DNA of 64,000 nucleotides from Rhodamnia argentea. Taxonomy: Eukaryota > Streptophyta > Magnoliopsida > Myrtales > Myrtaceae. The stretch's first letter is position 1. Each line of letters opens with the position of its first letter. The notes beneath the pieces are model-generated. The model did not search any database. It was not told the DNA's origin and saw only the letters and a program-made list of their open reading frames with translations. This document shows positions 36,401 to 46,267 of this stretch, piece after piece. A program made the translations under genes and the position numbers. The stretch spans positions 23,429,294 to 23,493,293 of the forward strand of contig NC_063155.1 of the NCBI RefSeq assembly GCF_020921035.1, given 5' to 3'.

Positions 36401-37431
36401 GCTTCCTGCAATTACCTTGACTTCTGGATGTTCAATTAATTGATTGTGCAATCGCATGATAACCTTTGTTAGTGACTTAGGTTAAAATCAATTAATGTTG
36501 CCTGACAAACATTTTTCATGAAATAAAATGGTACCGAGAGGGCGTTAGAGTAATCTAGCGTAATCAAGTCCCCGGACTTAGAATCTCTGGTTCGTAGAAG
36601 TAATTTAGTTCTTCCGCTAATTTACTTAGGTTTCTAATCGACCTACCAAAAATGATTAGTGGCGACTCCAATTCAAATATCTTTGCATGTTAAGTTGCGA
36701 TTTGGTATGGACTTGGGAGAGTCCGAGTTAGGTTAGTTGAATAATTAACCTAATAATCCATTAGCCTAGAAACCTGATTTTTAGGTCGCGACAATTACGA
36801 GGTTGTTGCTCGGGCCGTCTCCGATGCCCGTCCGAATCCCAAGCTCAATGATATCAGCAATGCAACATTTATTCAAGGAGATCTCAATAAGATCAATGAA
36901 AATCTTGGCAGCAACTTCCCTAAATCGGATATTGTCATTTCAGGTATCTCTTCTTAACTTTTATAATCGAGCCTTTGATGGTTGGCTTAACGATGGTTCT
37001 ACATCTACAATCTTTTTTTGGTGTTTATGTTCTCTGCAATTCAAGTGGTATCTTCTTGGATAATTTTTGTAGGTACATTAACTTTTCACTATCTAAGCAG
37101 AGCTTCTCTGCAAGTACAAATAATTCCTTCTCCCACTGTTTTACTGCGATCGATACTGGAGATCCACATCGGCCAGGCATGCACCTGAAGTTGATTAAGT
37201 ATCTGCTGAAGCTCAAGGCTAAACCGAAGCGTATTACTTATGTATCTTGTAATCCAGCTACTCGTGCATGCGACCTTGAGTACCTTTGTCACGGGCCGGC
37301 ATGCATCGTGTCCGTCCCACCAGCTGCTCTTTTCCTCAGCTGTCTATCGCTCATTCCCGCGTCTTTGCAGAGAGAGCAAAACATAGCAGAAGGGTGTCAT
37401 AAACTAAAAGTTATGCAGCCGATAGACATGA
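33489..37431 (+). pseudogene. Uracil-5 RNA methyltransferase (TRM2/RumA-like) pseudogene split by an LTR
   Basis: The intact family methylates C5 of uridine in tRNA or rRNA using S-adenosylmethionine. Four exon pieces are visible. The first is 33489-33597 (DIETGRLEAMVNFVTSSC, ELLKPLVEKISSFPEV). The second is 33827-33841 plus 36799-36943, where joining across the LTR gives the family phrase VYGYEVVARAV, followed by ISNATFIQGDLNKI and FPKSDIVIS. The third is 37162 to about 37295 (DPHRPGMHLKLIKYLL, ITYVSCNPATRACDLEYLC, including the catalytic Cys motif SCNPAT). The fourth is about 37371-37431 (EGCHKLKVMQPIDM). Missing are the N-terminal exons, the exon expected to hold the SAM motif (DLFCGTGTIG type) between 33597 and 33827, and the normal C-terminus. 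A long solo LTR sits inside the second exon. It is a non-functional fragment. The wider homology is to the plant family containing At3g21300. Confidence 0.85.
33842..36793. mobile_element. Solo LTR (~2.95 kb) inserted in a methyltransferase exon
   Basis: It begins TGTTGACACCTAAATTTTGG and ends TTTTTAGGTCGCGACA, so it has TG...CA ends. It is flanked by GTTAC (33837-33841) and ATTAC (36794-36798), a 5-bp target duplication with one mismatch. An LTR-type TATA box (TATAAAAAG) lies at 34443-34451. No gag, protease, RT or integrase frame is present and no second LTR is seen, so it is a solo LTR left by recombination. Its length is large for an LTR. The TGTTGACACC start and GCGACA end suggest a Gypsy element, but that is inference. 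Confidence 0.8.
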
Positions 37432-37436
37432 TTTGC

Positions 37437-37620
37437 AGATCATCGAGCACCCCTTCGGCGCATACGGTGTCCGTTTCTATTAGAGGTGTCCTGGATTTTT
37501 CATCTACCGTATGCCTCTCCTGACCAGGATGAGCCCGGGGATCCCCACGGAAACAACTTTGAACTCTTCTCGAAGAACGGTTGGATGAAAAATCTGACAT
37601 TCATGTGGCCCTCTGAATAA
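37437..37620 (+). other. Unassigned coding-like tail joined to the methyltransferase relic
   Basis: Immediately after the methyltransferase piece, an acceptor-like tttgcag (ends 37438) is followed by a frame reading IIEHPFGAYGVRFY and a TAG. In another frame, from about 37499, HLPYASPDQDEPGDPHGN and FELFSKNGWMKNLTFMWPSE run to a TAA at 37618-37620. It reads like the C-terminal exon of a real protein but does not match the methyltransferase ending, and I do not recognise the family. At least one frame break separates the two parts. Confidence 0.35.
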
Positions 37621-38159
37621 GGTGAAGAAATAGTGCAGAACAAGTATTGATGGCTGCTATGCCATTCCAATTTCACTTATGCTTAGAGGAAAAACATTCT
37701 CCACTGGAGTAACTAGAATCTGACTCCATCTTTTTTGAGTAATATTGGATACTATGTAATAGTAAAATCCGAGGTGCGCACATTCAATACATGTAATATT
37801 GGAATAGACCACGTTTTCCTTGTCGTGCAATTGATGTGCATTTCATGCACAAAAAAGTGGAATGTCCAAAAAAATAATAATAATATTTTTTTTTTTACTT
37901 TTTTGGAGAAAATTTTGGATATTGAAATTAATCTTTTGTTAAGTTTTAAAAGTTGCGAAATTATATTATACGTCTTTACACAATATTTATTCATTGTAAG
38001 AGATCTCGAGTGTTTCAACATTGATGAAGTTCTTGTGCGTGTATGTGACGTGGACAACTTGGTAATAGTCGAAATTTTGGGGCACGCATGGAAACATAAT
38101 CGAGAGAAAAAGTTGCCAATGATATTATTACTGTGTTCTATGTTTCTTTTATCTCATTT
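37621..38159. other. AT-rich spacer
   Basis: No family motif. The 162-residue open frame across it is AT-rich and hydrophobic by composition and continues into a repeat, so I do not call it a gene. Confidence 0.5.
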
Positions 38160-38460
38160 TGCCCTATTTTACCAAATTGGTCATAGGTGTATCGGTTTGA
38201 GATTTTTGGCTGTCAAAAATTAGTTTGGGGGTAAAATTGTCACAAATGTACTAGTTTGTGATTTTGATAATAAAAAAATAATAATTTAATTTGTCACAGG
38301 TACCAGTTTGAGGTTCATTAAGGTTAAAAAAAATAATTTGAGATAAATTTGTCACAAATGTATAAGTTTGGGATTTTTTGTGGTCAAAAAAATAATTTGT
38401 GGTAAATTTGTCACCGGTATACCAGCTTGGGATTTATCGTGGTATTAACCTAAAATTTTA
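38160..38460. repeat. AT-rich dispersed repeat, copy 2
   Basis: Imperfect tandem units of about 60 bases ('taaatttgtcacaaatgta', 'agtttgggattttttgtggt', 'caaaaaaataatttg') match the repeat at 1560-1985. Confidence 0.65.
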
Positions 38461-39595
38461 TACTCCCTCACTCGCTTTTCAGCTCTAGCCGGAAATAGCA
38501 CTTCGACTCGCTAACTTTCGAAGACGTCGTCGTCGCTAGCTCCCACTTAGGCGACGGCCAACGGCGTTGTCGCTACTTCCCTTTCCCAAGGGCCGAGTAT
38601 TTCGAACTATAATGCCACTCACCCACCTTCTTGATGAGGTTTCGGGATTGTCAAAATGCAGCGAAATATAAATATAAATCGAAACCCTAGACAGGATTCA
38701 TGCGTATATTGAAATCAATAGAAGCTCAAGACGTACATTTTGTAGATCGAAGTTAAATTAACGATCGGTTGTGTTTGGATTAGCGCCCCAAGTGTTGCGC
38801 CTCTATCGGTATCCACACACACAAACCGAAGTCTCCAACGATCCAAGTGCTAGCTTACGGATTTTGGTGCTCCTCCTCTTTGATTGCCTTTTTTATCTTC
38901 GAGACTCTCTCAAAGATCTCAAAAACAGAGAATAACTCTATGCGTTTTCTTTTTATTCTCATAGACGTCTGTAGGGTTTTCTACGTCTATATATAGCCTC
39001 AATATTTACGCATAATAAAATAAGTGGGGCCGAGCGATTCGGGCCCGCCAAACCATCTATCTCCAATCGTGCGTTTCATCGTTATCTCATAATATACACG
39101 ATCGCGTAGATATTTATAATAGGAGAATAAATTAAAATCTACTTCTTAAGTAGATCAAGGAATAGAGAAAATATAAACTCGGTTCGCTATTTTGTGCGAC
39201 CCTGTAGGTTTACTAAACATTAGTAGTGTGCTCAAAACTCTTTTTGGCTTACAAGTTATAAGCGGTCTCTAGCAACACATTATGACTATCTAAGTATAAC
39301 GAAGGTCGTTTTTCGACACAACCTAATCCACAACTAATATTAGAGTATCAACCTTGACTGGTTCTTAGGGCAAACCGCTATACCGCTAACACTTCTAAGC
39401 GGAAGTGCCTTTGTAGCCTAGATCGTGCTCAGCTGGATAGGTTCTTACTCTTATTTACAGATCGAAATAACATAATATAGAAAGAGCTAAAGGCCCTCTG
39501 TTCTAAAGCACAAGTCAGGGGGTTGGATTCCATCGAGTTTGCCAGTCAAGTTTTAGCTGGTTAGTCGTAGGGACCTGCAGCTTTTCTCGTCTCTC
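38461..39595. other. Possible LTR-like remnant, no gene
   Basis: The section around 38770-38900 ('gcgccccaagtgttgcgcct', 'cggtatccacacacacaaac') and the following 700 bases look like the untranslated part of an LTR retroelement, but I could not define ends or a target duplication. No coding region is present. Confidence 0.3.
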
Positions 39596-40020
39596 TTATG
39601 TAGCTGACCAGCAAGAAACACTCTTCCGACCTTTCTCAATTGCCTCCAGGCCAGAAAGATCGAATTCAATGATTGAGCACAGCATCGCGCGCATGATCGA
39701 ATTCAGTGTTTTCAGCTTTCGCGTCACCGCTGCTCTTTCGTAAATATAAATCTTCGAACAGTCGTTCCTGATCGCTCTTCTAGAAACCATCTTGAAAACA
39801 CTCGCATGTTCAGACAACTTACGGTTTCGGATTTTCTAAATCCAACGTGTCCAGAATTGAGAGAGGATGCTCGTGCATAATTATCATTCTCGCATGTTCT
39901 TTCCTTGATTTCTCCGGGTCAAAGTTGCATTGGATTGCAGTATGACAAGCCGTTCTTCTGGTATCAAACCTTGAACATGCTGAGTCTTGGCTGCGAACAG
40001 AAGAACTACAGTACGGCAAA
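39596..40020 (-). pseudogene. hAT transposase remnant, N-terminal half
   Basis: Minus-strand frames give CNFDPEKSRKEHARMIIMHE then HPLSILDTLD, and after a frame change LSEHASVFKMVSRRAIRNDC then SKIYIYERAAVTRKLKT. This is the ordered N-terminal to central part of plant hAT transposases, in which the family pattern is an F-D/N-x-E-x-S-R-x-x-A-x-M-I-I-x-H-E-P-L block followed by an LFK-x-VSR-x-T/A block. The BED zinc finger upstream and the catalytic middle downstream are missing. A premature stop follows the IMRAM region's frame. Confidence 0.75.
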
Positions 40021-40161
40021 AATTAGTTCCTTAAACTTCAATTTGATGGAACATCTGCTGAAAACATTTCGGGGAAGTTTATAAGACTATTTGAGATCAT
40101 GTGAAAAACAAAGCTAGTTCCTCTTACGCATCCCAATGATCACGGTCGAAGCTCTTAGGAA

Positions 40162-40746
40162 TCAGACCTGGAGTGAGTACACAGACTCCAGAGGAAAATC
40201 TACCCTTCCGGGAGATGAACCGGTTGGAAAGTCGCCTTTGCCGACGTCGGAAGGACCAGAAGAATCTCCAATGCTGCTCATGATATATACTCTCAGTCTA
40301 ACATAAAATGCGAAAAGAAGCCGAGAAATAGTGCCGTCTCCTACCTTCAAATCGGCAAAATCAAACAATCATAATGCACACGCTTTAGCTTCTTCTTTTT
40401 TTTTTTTTTTTTGGTTCAAAACAGGCTTTAGCTTCATGGAGTGAAAATCTAGCTTAATACAAGCTGAACTATGAAGAGCAGTGGCTTTCTCGTTAAACAA
40501 ACTTTGAAAAGGAGGACGAAAGTTTGCACTACACGACAAAGGAAAATGGGCAATCTCTTGACGAAAAACAAAAAGAAGAAGAAGAGGGAATGAAAAAGAT
40601 GTGAGAACTACCAGTGACTTCTCGGGGGAGGTGGTGGCGGCGGCGGCGGCGATCGTTCGACAGGTTGATGGCGGAATGGGAGGAGAGGGCCGCCATGAAG
40701 TGGCGGAGGAAGAGCGAAGAGTAGGAGACGGTGGTCGCAGATTCAT
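40162..40746 (-). CDS. Possible small minus-strand gene, unrecognised
   Basis: A first-exon-like piece at about 40613-40746 starts MNLRPPSPTLRSSSATSWRP and is rich in Ser, Pro, Thr and Ala without acidic residues at first, like an organelle targeting peptide. It ends at a plausible donor (cactg/gtagttctc). A second piece at 40162 to about 40300 contains SSIGDSSGPSDVGKGDFPTG and ends LESVYSLQV with a stop, after a gttag acceptor. A further donor (gatttgaag/gtagga) lies between them. The exon chain is not proven and no family is recognised. The hAT N-terminal piece lies just downstream on the same strand. Confidence 0.3.
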
Positions 40747-40792
40747 GAAACGGGAGAGCGCCTACGTAAATCGTTCCTGTGTTCTAAATTGA

Positions 40793-42031
40793 TGGAATAT
40801 ATGGTTAAACGCATAATTACTATTTATCATGAATTTACATTACTCTTTTTGCAGTAAAATACCATTTGCACCACCAGAAAAGAATAATCTACAAATACCA
40901 GGAAATTTGAATCGAAGGAGAAAAAGAATTGCATTTATTCTAATAAACAAATGACACGCGAAATATGCGACAAGATATTGTAAAGAGAAAATGATGCAAA
41001 TGATTTATGAATTTTGACTCAACGTGCAATATTATCCACGAACTTTAGCTTTCGATTTTTAATTTATTTATTGCAATTCCTAAACTTTTGGTACATGTTT
41101 AATTTAGTCCATGTACCGTATGAAAATATTCAAACTCATCCTTCCTTAAATTCAAATTAACAGAATTTGTTAATTTGGCTTTCAATCCTGTACATTTGAG
41201 CGGTAGACACAAAAAAAAAAAAAAAAACAAAACAAAAACAAAAACAAAACGTTACGCATAATTCAACTCCAATTTGAATTCTTTTAGTTTGTTGAAGTTG
41301 CAAAAAAATTATTACTCATGTTACGGGATGACGTAAGCTATAGATACCCCGATTTGATTTGTACATCTTACATGAATAATCCACGTGTAACTTATTTTTT
41401 TAATCCACCATTCAAACGTACAAGATTGGAAGCCAAATCAACAAATTTAATGGTAGGATAATATTGGATAATTTCGTATAGTCTAAGGATTAAATTGAAC
41501 ATATTAAAAATTTAGAGAAGATATTACATAATGAGTTAAAGTTTAGAGATCATATTGAATAAATTAAAAATTCATGAATTATATTATATATTAAATCAAA
41601 ATTCAAGAACTATTCGTGTAATTATTTGTGTGGCTAAGAGAGAGTTAATTTCTTCTTCTTCTTCCTTTTGTTTTATGTTAGTTCGGTATGAATGATATTG
41701 AAAATGTAGTGCTGCCATTAATTTCTGTCTTTCTTTTTATGTTTTCTTTGGCTTCGGCGGTTCCTTCCTCCTCCTCCACCGCTGGCTTAGGAAGCAAGGA
41801 TCCGGAGCCCCTCCACGTACCGACAGCACTATTGACCCCCCACCAGCATGAACCTCGTTCCAGATTTTCAATCCCGGCGAGCACAAACTCAAGACTGAAC
41901 TGAGACAGTGAACCAGGATTTGCTCCAATCCGATCACAAGATCTCCCAGAAAAATCCCATCCTTTTCTCGTAGTCAGAGGTGAGTGCGCCCCCTACCCAA
42001 TTCCTCTCTCTGTCGTTAGCTTAGCACGAAA
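40793..42031. other. Upstream region of the O-fucosyltransferase-like gene
   Basis: The stretch is AT-rich and non-coding to about 41640, including an A-run at about 41212-41226 followed by a CAAAA-rich tract. From there CTT-rich leader-like sequence runs to the coding start. Short Ser-rich frames at 41688-41903 have no family motif and are probably 5' UTR. Confidence 0.45.
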
Positions 42032-43765
42032 TTGCTGAGATTGGAGGACAAACAGTGGAAAGAAGAAGAAGAAGAAGCACCCATGAAGGATTCGAGTCCG
42101 AGCACGGAGCCAATCGGGCAAAACCTGATAAGGCTCATAGGAAACCTCTGCTTCTCTGTCTTCGTGTTCTCTGTGCTTATTTTCACTGTGATTGCCATCA
42201 CCTACCAACCCCCAGATCCTTGGCTCGAATCGGCCCCTGCCCTCACCAGACTCTTCACCCAGAGCGAGAACGCCACCTTCAAGAACGACAACTCCATCCT
42301 CAATACAGGCGAGGATCTGCAGCTCTCTCCTGTGGGTGCCTCAGCGGCTTCCCCTGATGCAGGGGCGAACCCCATCACCGAGGCCGTGATCGAGAAAGCC
42401 GAGGAGAGGATCCTCGGTCCTTCCTCGAAAGCGAATCTGGGTTGCCATAAAATGGCCGGAGGAGCTGTTAATTGCTCCGACCCCCGTATCTTGATCGCGG
42501 TCGAGAGGTTCAATTTGCGGACTTTTAAGTCCATTGTGTTTTTGGAATATCAAGCTCCGGTTAGTGGGTCGAAGCCAGATGAGTGCGATGTAGCTTGGAG
42601 GTTCAGGAACAAGAAGGAGAAGTCTTGGAGGAAGTATAGGGATTTTAGGAGGTTTAAGATGGAGATTGGAGACAATTGCGAGTATAACGTGGGGCATTCC
42701 GGTGGTTGGCATTCGGGCATCAATGCCCGTAGACCAAGTAGATTGAATGCTGCGAGGGGCACCAAAGCAAAAGTTTTGACACCTGTTAGAGACGATGAGA
42801 TTAACGATACAATTCCGAGCTTGGGATCGGATGCAAACTTTAGGAAGGGAAGATACTTGTACTATTCGCCTGGTGGGGATTATTGCAAGGAAATGAATCA
42901 TTATTTGTGGAGTTTTCTGTGCGGATTAGGAGAGGCTATGTACTTAAACCGCACGTTTGTTCTGGATTTGAACATGTGCTTGGCTGCAACTTATAATCCT
43001 AGTAAAAAGGATGAGGAGGGCAAGGATTTTCGATATTATTTTGATTTCGAGCATCTCAAGGAGGTGACATCGATTGTGGAGGAGGGCGAGTTCCTTAAGG
43101 ATTGGAAGAGATGGAATAAGAGCCGTAAGAAAAAGGTGCCTGTGAGAAAGGTGGTGACATATAAGGTTACCCCAATGCAACTGAGGAAAGATAAGAGTAC
43201 AATTATATGGAGACAGTTTGATGCTCCAGAGCCAGAGAATTACTGGTACAGGGTCTGTGAAGGGCAAGCTGCAAAATACATCCAGAGGCCTTGGCATGCG
43301 CTCTGGAAATCGAAGAGATTGATGAATATTGTCTCAGAGATTAGTGGGCGAATGGACTGGGATTTCGATGCCGTACATGTGGTCCGGGGTGAAAAAGCGC
43401 AGAATAAAGAGCTCTGGCCTCATCTTGATGCTGACACGTCTCCTGATGCTCTTCTGCTGAAGCTTAAGGGAATGATTGCGCCTCGAAGAAATCTTTACAT
43501 TGCAACCAACGAGCCTTTTTACAATTACTTTGATAAGCTGAGGTCTCGATACACAGTACACTTGCTTGACGATTACAGGGAATTGTGGTCAAATGCAAGC
43601 GAGTGGTATAATGAGACAATGCTTCTAAACAAGGGAAGACCTGTAGAATTTGATGGTTACATGAGGGCCGCAGTTGACACAGAGGTCCTCTATAGAGCGA
43701 AGACACGTGTGGAGACATTCTATAACCTAACAAAAGATTGCAAGGATGGAGTTAATACATGCTGA
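42032..43765 (+). CDS. O-fucosyltransferase-like type II membrane protein
   Basis: This is a plant family distantly related to GDP-fucose protein O-fucosyltransferases and expected in the Golgi, where it would transfer sugar to protein or glycan acceptors; the actual acceptor is unknown. It is a single exon of 577 residues. It has a short acidic cytosolic N-terminus, one membrane anchor at about residues 35-57 (IGNLCFSVFVFSVLIFTVIA), a variable stem to about 135, and then a conserved lumenal domain with many Cys. Visible family blocks include YLYYSPGGDYCKEMNHYLWS, the predicted donor-binding motif HVVRGEK (about 449-455), NLYIATNEPFYNYFDKL and EFDGYMRAAVDTEVLYRAKT. It ends DCKDGVNTC. The start at 42032 is the most upstream ATG; an in-frame ATG at 42083 (MKDSSPSTEP) is equally plausible. 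Some databases label this family 'calcium ion binding'. The gene is intact. Confidence 0.9.
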   Translation: MLRLEDKQWKEEEEEAPMKDSSPSTEPIGQNLIRLIGNLCFSVFVFSVLIFTVIAITYQPPDPWLESAPALTRLFTQSENATFKNDNSILNTGEDLQLSPVGASAASPDAGANPITEAVIEKAEERILGPSSKANLGCHKMAGGAVNCSDPRILIAVERFNLRTFKSIVFLEYQAPVSGSKPDECDVAWRFRNKKEKSWRKYRDFRRFKMEIGDNCEYNVGHSGGWHSGINARRPSRLNAARGTKAKVLTPVRDDEINDTIPSLGSDANFRKGRYLYYSPGGDYCKEMNHYLWSFLCGLGEAMYLNRTFVLDLNMCLAATYNPSKKDEEGKDFRYYFDFEHLKEVTSIVEEGEFLKDWKRWNKSRKKKVPVRKVVTYKVTPMQLRKDKSTIIWRQFDAPEPENYWYRVCEGQAAKYIQRPWHALWKSKRLMNIVSEISGRMDWDFDAVHVVRGEKAQNKELWPHLDADTSPDALLLKLKGMIAPRRNLYIATNEPFYNYFDKLRSRYTVHLLDDYRELWSNASEWYNETMLLNKGRPVEFDGYMRAAVDTEVLYRAKTRVETFYNLTKDCKDGVNTC

Positions 43766-46267
43766 CCAGGTTGGAGAACACTCTTATTGCTTCTTCTTTT
43801 TGTTGTTTCATATATTTTGCTATGCCTTATGTCTCTCCATTCTTTCTTTTGAGTGAGAAGGTTGAGTTCATCTTAGCTCATCTTACATGTACCTGTTACT
43901 TCATATAGTTGCTGAATGTCAATACTGTAAACTTGCCGAACCTGTCTGTACTATTCTTCAACTTCACTCAATGTCCTTGTTCTTGGAAATTCCAAGTTCT
44001 TGCCTCTCTGTACCTGTTATTTGTTTTGTTCTTCATCCGATGCGTGTGCACTTTATGACTTTTCCCGAATGTACGTCACGTGCTCCGATTATGCTAATTT
44101 CGGTGCAAGAAGTAGAAACAGGATGTGCTAATATCCTGGTAGGTTATGACAAAATCGATGTGGGAAGAGGGGGCTTTTTCAACTGGAAGACTGCCCAAGT
44201 GGGAAATTATCACCTTGTATTTGTCCCTGGCATCTTGATGGTAAATGCTGTATACTGGGTGTCTCAAAAGCCCCCAATCAGAAATCTGGCAGATCCAGAG
44301 AAGTTCAAATTCGATCCTATTGTAGGTTCTGTTCGCTATCCGAGTCATGGTAGAATTTTGCAATTCTAATTTTTTTTTTTTTTTGCATTGCGTAAATGTT
44401 GCCCCCTAATTAATTGCCATGCCTGCAGTACATCTTTACTCTACAATATACTATTAAGCATTAAGGACGATACTTTTAACTCTTAACATGAAACACTATA
44501 CTGATATTGTCATTGTATGTGGTGAATTTTTTGCCATTATATCTTTGGAAGTGAAACAGACATTTGCCTTATTGTTGTGACCATCATAGCACTCTATATC
44601 CCCAAGGTGGCCCTTCTCTGTAAGTCGAAAAAAAAAAACACGAGACCTCAAATTGGAGGAGTTAGTGGAAATTAAACTTTTCTATTGGGCTAGGCAATAC
44701 ACTTGCTAGAGGCAAAAAATGGAGTTCTCTTCCTCTAAAATTTGACTTCTGATTGGGGAAGAGAAGGAAAGCAGTGGGATTGTCCCTCAATCTGATTTTC
44801 CTCACTCCTACAGATGCATAGGAAGTGCCTCAAAATCTATCAATGAGGCATCAATGGGTATCAGATGAGAATAGTTAAGTAATGTTATATATTTCCATTC
44901 AAGCTGCTTTGATTTGCTCTTCAAATCAAACCGGTGCATGGAGATCAATCTATGATATTGTCAAGTAGAAGAAGCAATAGCTCTAAATATTGATCTCCTA
45001 TCAGCCTTAGCTTTATTTCCTTCCTTTTCTGCTCGTATTGGGGAAGTTTGCAAAGTGCAAAGAGAAACAAACAAATTGCTTTTGATCAATGGGAAAAGCT
45101 AGATTTACCGAGACATTTAGGAAGTTACTTATAGGAAAATGAAAATTGCTAACGCAACGGTAAAATCACCGTCACCTATTAAAATTACTAAGCACGGATG
45201 AAAAAATTGTGATTTTAGTCACAGCTTGGTAGAATTTCCTTATGCTCTAGCCCGCTGATCAAGATTAATGCACGTTTCTTGTATCATACTGGAGAAACAA
45301 ATACATTTTCTCCATTCTTCATAATTCGTGTTTCCGTTTTGGCATGCTGCAAAAGCAATCTTGCATAAATGCAGATGAATCTATTCCTGCAGAAACATGG
45401 GGTTCCTACCCCGGCAGGATCAATTTGTCTTTTTCTCTCGAACTGATCAGATCTCCTGTTACCCTCTTCAATGAACTTGTATTATACTGCAAGCTACTAC
45501 ACATTCAGCTGATGTTATTCATGTCGGTATAGAGATGCAGACACCACAGAGGTGGTACTTTGTATCACCCAGAACATCCTACTTTCATAATTCACTGTCT
45601 CCACAGAGTTTATATGTCTTGACATGTTGATGCCGAAATGGGAAACCCTCGATTAGCCTTAATTCAGGTTTTGGAAGTCTTGCTCTCCAATTTGGGCCGG
45701 TTTGATACGCCTCTCCGATTTGAAGAATTGTGTATTCACCCTTAATCGTAATGCAAAGCACAAGAAGTGCGCGGTCAGGTCGGGACAAGCTTGGTTCATT
45801 GATTGAGGGGAAGTGAAAAAAAAAAAAAATTCGGTTCACCATGTTTTCAAGTGCAAAGCGTGATGTCCATTCAAATTCTCCAGGGCTAAGGATGGCACAA
45901 AGGTGAATTAAGCGCGCTGGTTGATACATCATGCATGCCGTCAATTAGCCTCCTTTAATACTTTATCTTCCAAATAACTTACTACCAGATGTCAAATTGG
46001 AGTCTCAGCTTTGATTATCGTCGTGAAAATAATTACCCGCGGCATTGATTATAGAATTGTCGCCTTAGTCAAGCAATCGAAGTCGTATTATAAGAGCATG
46101 ATAAGCCCACGCAAGATGAGGAAATATCAGGAAGAAGTCGACATTCATCAAGAGGCAGTGACTTGCTTCTCATTAGCATTTTTCAGTGCAGTAGAAATTG
46201 CCACTGTTCCTCGAGCGTTCTTACATCTATAATGAATTTGACAAACAAAGAATGATCCTCCAAATCA
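43766..46267. other. Intergenic between convergent genes
   Basis: The first few hundred bases should be the 3' UTR of the O-fucosyltransferase-like gene. The 160-residue frame at 43887-44369 has no motif and ends in a poly(T) tract, so I treat it as chance. The far end is the 3' flank of the minus-strand hydrolase. No other gene is seen. Confidence 0.5.

Noticed and set aside
43887..44369. 160-residue open frame after the O-fucosyltransferase-like gene
   Set aside because: No motif or splice context; it is more likely 3' UTR or spacer.
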